Source: Variovorax flavidus (GTDB lineage Bacteria > Pseudomonadota > Gammaproteobacteria > Burkholderiales > Burkholderiaceae_C). Taken from it: 64,000 nucleotides of DNA. How positions within the stretch are numbered: the first letter of the stretch is position 1; every line of letters begins with the position of its first letter. A program made the translations under genes and the position numbers. The stretch covers positions 62,001 through 126,000 of the forward strand of contig NZ_JASZYE010000005.1 in NCBI RefSeq assembly GCF_030317145.1. The letters are read 5' to 3'. Under the pieces are notes generated by a model that worked only from the letters and a program-made list of their open reading frames with translations, was not told the origin of the DNA and searched no databases. Below, piece by piece: positions 61,851 through 64,000 of the stretch.

Positions 61851-62158
61851 GACGCGGACGCAGCGGCTGGCGGAACGCTGCCAGCCGCGCCGCCGCCCTG
61901 CGCAGCCTGCTTCGCGGCGGTGAGCCGCTCGAATTTCTGCCACAGGGTCTCCCGCGTCTCCACGTGTTGCGGGTGGGTCGGGATGCAGGCAACCGGGCAC
62001 ACCTGAACACACTGCGGCTCGTCGAAGTGGCCAACGCATTCGGTGCACTTGTGCGGATCGATCTCGTAGATCTCCACGCCCATGTAGATCGCGTCGTTGG
62101 GGCACTCCGGCTCGCACACATCGCAGTTGATGCATTCGTCGGTGATCATGAGGGCCAT
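61847..62158 (-). CDS. YfhL-type 2[4Fe-4S] ferredoxin
   Basis: 103 residues. Cluster motifs are CINCDVCEPECP near the N-terminus and CTECVGHFDEPQCVQVCPV (the second has an eight-residue insert, C-x2-C-x8-C-x3-C, as in the Alvin/YfhL group). The ATG at 62158 gives MALMITDECINC, the usual family start. The C-terminal 40 residues include a helix and an Ala/Gly-rich tail. A longer open frame upstream was rejected as shadow coding. Confidence 0.94.
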   Translation of the reverse strand: MALMITDECINCDVCEPECPNDAIYMGVEIYEIDPHKCTECVGHFDEPQCVQVCPVACIPTHPQHVETRETLWQKFERLTAAKQAAQGGGAAGSVPPAAASAS

Positions 62159-62308
62159 CCCGGCATTATCGACCGGCTGCCGCCGGGGCGCCCCCGGGGC
62201 GACCGAAGCCCCCACGAAGGGCAGTGAGGACGTGCGAGCGCCGAACGCGGGAGCAAACGTTCCCGGGCATGGTCGTTGCGTCAATCGGGTTATGCTGCGC
62301 CCCGCCCC

Positions 62309-63259
62309 ATGAGCCTGTTTCTTTTCAAACGCCTCGTGACGCTGATCGCCACCCTGATCGGCGCCTCCATCATCGTTTTCCTGGTGCTCGAGATCCTGCC
62401 CGGCAACGCTGCGCAGATGCTCATGGGCCCGGACGCATCGCCCGATGCCGTGGCAGCCCTTGCCGCCAAGCTCGGACTCGACCAGCCGGCATGGACCCGT
62501 TACTGGCACTGGATCGGCGGCCTCCTGACCGGCCAGCTTGGCGACAGCTATGCCTACAGCTCGCCGGTGCTCGACCTGATCCTCGAACGGCTCGCGCTGA
62601 CCGTGCCGCTGGCACTGCTTGCGATGACCTTCACGACCCTGCTGGCGCTGGTGGTCGGCGTCACCGCGGCGGCGCGACACAACAAGCTCGGCGACGTCGG
62701 CCTGATGGGGCTGACGCAGGTGGGCATCGCCATCCCGAACTTCTGGTTCGCGATCCTCCTGATCCTCGTCTTCTCGGTGCAGCTGCAATGGTTCTCCGCC
62801 GGCGGCTTCGAAGGGTGGGACGAAGGCATCCTCCCCGGCCTGAAGGCATTGCTGCTGCCGGCCCTGTCGCTCGCGGTGGTGCAGGCCGCCATCCTCGCGC
62901 GCATCACGCGCTCGGCGGTGCTGGAGGTGATGCGCGAGGACTTCGTCCGCACCGCTCGCGCCAAGGGCGTGTCGCAGCGTGCGGTGCTCTGGCGCCATGT
63001 GCTGCGCAATGCGCTGATCCCGGTCATCACGGTGATGGGCATGCAGTTCTCCGAGCTGCTCGCCGGCACGATCGTGGTCGAGAACGTGTTCTACCTGCCC
63101 GGTCTGGGCAGGCTGATCTTCCAGGCCATCAGCAACCGCGACCTGATCGTGGTGCGCAACTGCGTGATGCTGCTGGCCGCGATGGTCGTCATCGTCAACT
63201 TCGTCGTCGACGTGCTCTACGCCGTGATCGACCCCCGCATCAAGGCATCGGACATATGA
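62309..63259 (+). CDS. Oligopeptide/dipeptide-type ABC permease (DppB/OppB)
   Basis: 316 residues, about six membrane helices. N-terminal KRLVTLIATLIGASIIVFLVLE and the following loop with DASPDAVAALAAKLGLDQP are typical. The EAA loop reads DFVRTARAKGVSQRAVLWRHVLRNAL, and the C-terminal GTIVVENVFYLPGLGRL is family-specific. It works with the DppC-like protein encoded 49 bp downstream. The binding protein and ATPases are outside the window. The substrate could be peptides, nickel or other small solutes. Confidence 0.93.
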   Translation: MSLFLFKRLVTLIATLIGASIIVFLVLEILPGNAAQMLMGPDASPDAVAALAAKLGLDQPAWTRYWHWIGGLLTGQLGDSYAYSSPVLDLILERLALTVPLALLAMTFTTLLALVVGVTAAARHNKLGDVGLMGLTQVGIAIPNFWFAILLILVFSVQLQWFSAGGFEGWDEGILPGLKALLLPALSLAVVQAAILARITRSAVLEVMREDFVRTARAKGVSQRAVLWRHVLRNALIPVITVMGMQFSELLAGTIVVENVFYLPGLGRLIFQAISNRDLIVVRNCVMLLAAMVVIVNFVVDVLYAVIDPRIKASDI

Positions 63260-63308
63260 GACCCCCCGGCTTTTCACGTCGCCTCACTGCGGCCCGGCGG
63301 CTCCCGCC

Positions 63309-64000
63309 ATGAGCGCCCTTCCGGTCGGCGTGCCGAGCGCGGCTGCGTTCAAGGTGCCGGGCTTCTGGCGCCGTGCGTTGCACCATCGCAGCTTTGCGAT
63401 CGGCGCCGTTCTCACCTTGCTGTTGCTGCTGGCTGCGGCGGTGTCGCTCGTCTGGACGCCCTGGTCGCCCTATGAGATGGATCTGGCCAGCAAGCTCCAG
63501 CGGCCCAGCGCCGCGCACTGGCTGGGCACGGACACCTTCGGCCGCGACGTGGCGTCGCTGCTGCTGGTCGGGGCGCGCGCGTCCATCCTGGTCGGGGTGA
63601 TCGCGGTCGGCATCGGGCTCACGGTCGGCACTGCGCTCGGCCTGCTCGCCGCGGCCAGGCGCGGATGGGTGGAGGAAGCGATCATGCGCTTCACCGATTT
63701 TTCGATGGCCTTTCCCGCGATCCTGTCGGCGATCATGATGACGGCGGTGTTTGGCGCGGGCATCGTCAACGCGATCATCGCGATCGGCATCTACAACATC
63801 CCGACCTTCGCGCGCATCACGCGTGCATCTGCCAATGCCATCTGGTCGCGCGAGTACATCGCCGCCGCGCGCGCCTGCGGCAAGGGCTCGTTCGCGATCA
63901 CGATGCAGCACGTGCTGCCGAACATCTCGGCGGTGCTGATCGTGCAGATCACCATCCGCTTCGCAGTGGCGATCCTCGCCGAAGCGGCCCTCTCCTACCT
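63309..64000 (+). CDS. Oligopeptide/dipeptide-type ABC permease (DppC/OppC), partial
   Basis: 230 residues visible; the C-terminus is cut by the window edge. After a cytoplasmic N-terminus and a first membrane helix comes HWLGTDTFGRDVASLLLVGARASILVG, the DppC/OppC signature, and the EAA loop reading EYIAAARACGKGSFAITMQHVLPN. Partner of the upstream DppB-like permease. Confidence 0.92.
   Translation, partial: MSALPVGVPSAAAFKVPGFWRRALHHRSFAIGAVLTLLLLLAAAVSLVWTPWSPYEMDLASKLQRPSAAHWLGTDTFGRDVASLLLVGARASILVGVIAVGIGLTVGTALGLLAAARRGWVEEAIMRFTDFSMAFPAILSAIMMTAVFGAGIVNAIIAIGIYNIPTFARITRASANAIWSREYIAAARACGKGSFAITMQHVLPNISAVLIVQITIRFAVAILAEAALSY

Noticed and set aside
1..64000. CRISPR array, IS element or prophage
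   Set aside because: No regularly spaced repeats, transposase, integrase or phage structural genes were seen; the only repeats are the 90-bp dispersed family and the short ureE hexamers.

Overview
The window is dense, GC-rich proteobacterial chromosome with almost no non-coding space. Gene content and order point to a betaproteobacterium of the Burkholderiales, most likely Comamonadaceae and possibly Variovorax. The pointers are gmk-rpoZ-spoT, prs-rplY-pth, ureA with a hupE/ureJ-like gene before ureBC, an HU protein with a Lys/Ala-rich tail, and a tRNA-Ile(CAU) group I intron of the kind known from Azoarcus. The genus is inference; no rRNA is present. No phage, IS element or CRISPR array was seen.

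Layout. 1-5.3 kb (minus strand): an exported beta-rich protein, then a two-component system made of a LuxR-type response regulator and a purine/cytosine-type permease fused to a hybrid histidine kinase. 5.4-10.4 kb (plus): urease operon ureA-hupE/ureJ-ureB-ureC-ureE-ureF-ureG, with no ureD nearby. 10.6-18.5 kb: DUF1488-like protein, a molybdenum hydroxylase pair, a Zn/Cd/Pb P-type ATPase behind a MerR-type promoter, HU, a YceH-like protein, a PEBP-family exported protein and a MliC-like lipoprotein. 18.5-23.9 kb (minus): tRNA-Ser, TetR regulator, hemW, rdgB, rph, a PP2C phosphatase and a Ser/Thr kinase. 24-28.7 kb: yicC, gmk, rpoZ, spoT, and greB on the minus strand. 28.8-33.6 kb (minus): a complete branched-chain amino acid type ABC importer. 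33.6-35.4 kb: poorly characterised small proteins and tRNA-Arg.

35.8-46.3 kb is the most accessory-looking region. It is a tight five-gene plus-strand operon: an FAD-dependent desaturase-like oxidoreductase, an unknown protein, a trans-isoprenyl diphosphate synthase, a saccharopine-dehydrogenase-fold reductase and an unknown 602-residue protein. It runs head-on into a 1081-residue cyclase/ATPase/TPR signalling protein. The operon has the enzymes to make and modify an isoprenoid, but no product can be named.

46.4-64 kb returns to core genes: tRNA-Ile(CAU) interrupted by a 264-nt group I intron, hrcA, nadK, recN, rapZ, mutY, a dynamin-like GTPase, mutM, a TPR protein-lolB-ispE operon, tRNA-Gln, prs, rplY, pth, a small exported protein, a 2[4Fe-4S] ferredoxin and two oligopeptide-type ABC permeases, the last cut by the window edge. 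Three copies of a roughly 90-bp dispersed repeat lie at 10.4, 52.4 and 60.6 kb.

The strongest observations are the split tRNA-Ile with its group I intron, the uncharacterised isoprenoid-type operon, and the permease-fused hybrid kinase next to urease. Protein families are assigned from recognised motifs only; no database search was run.
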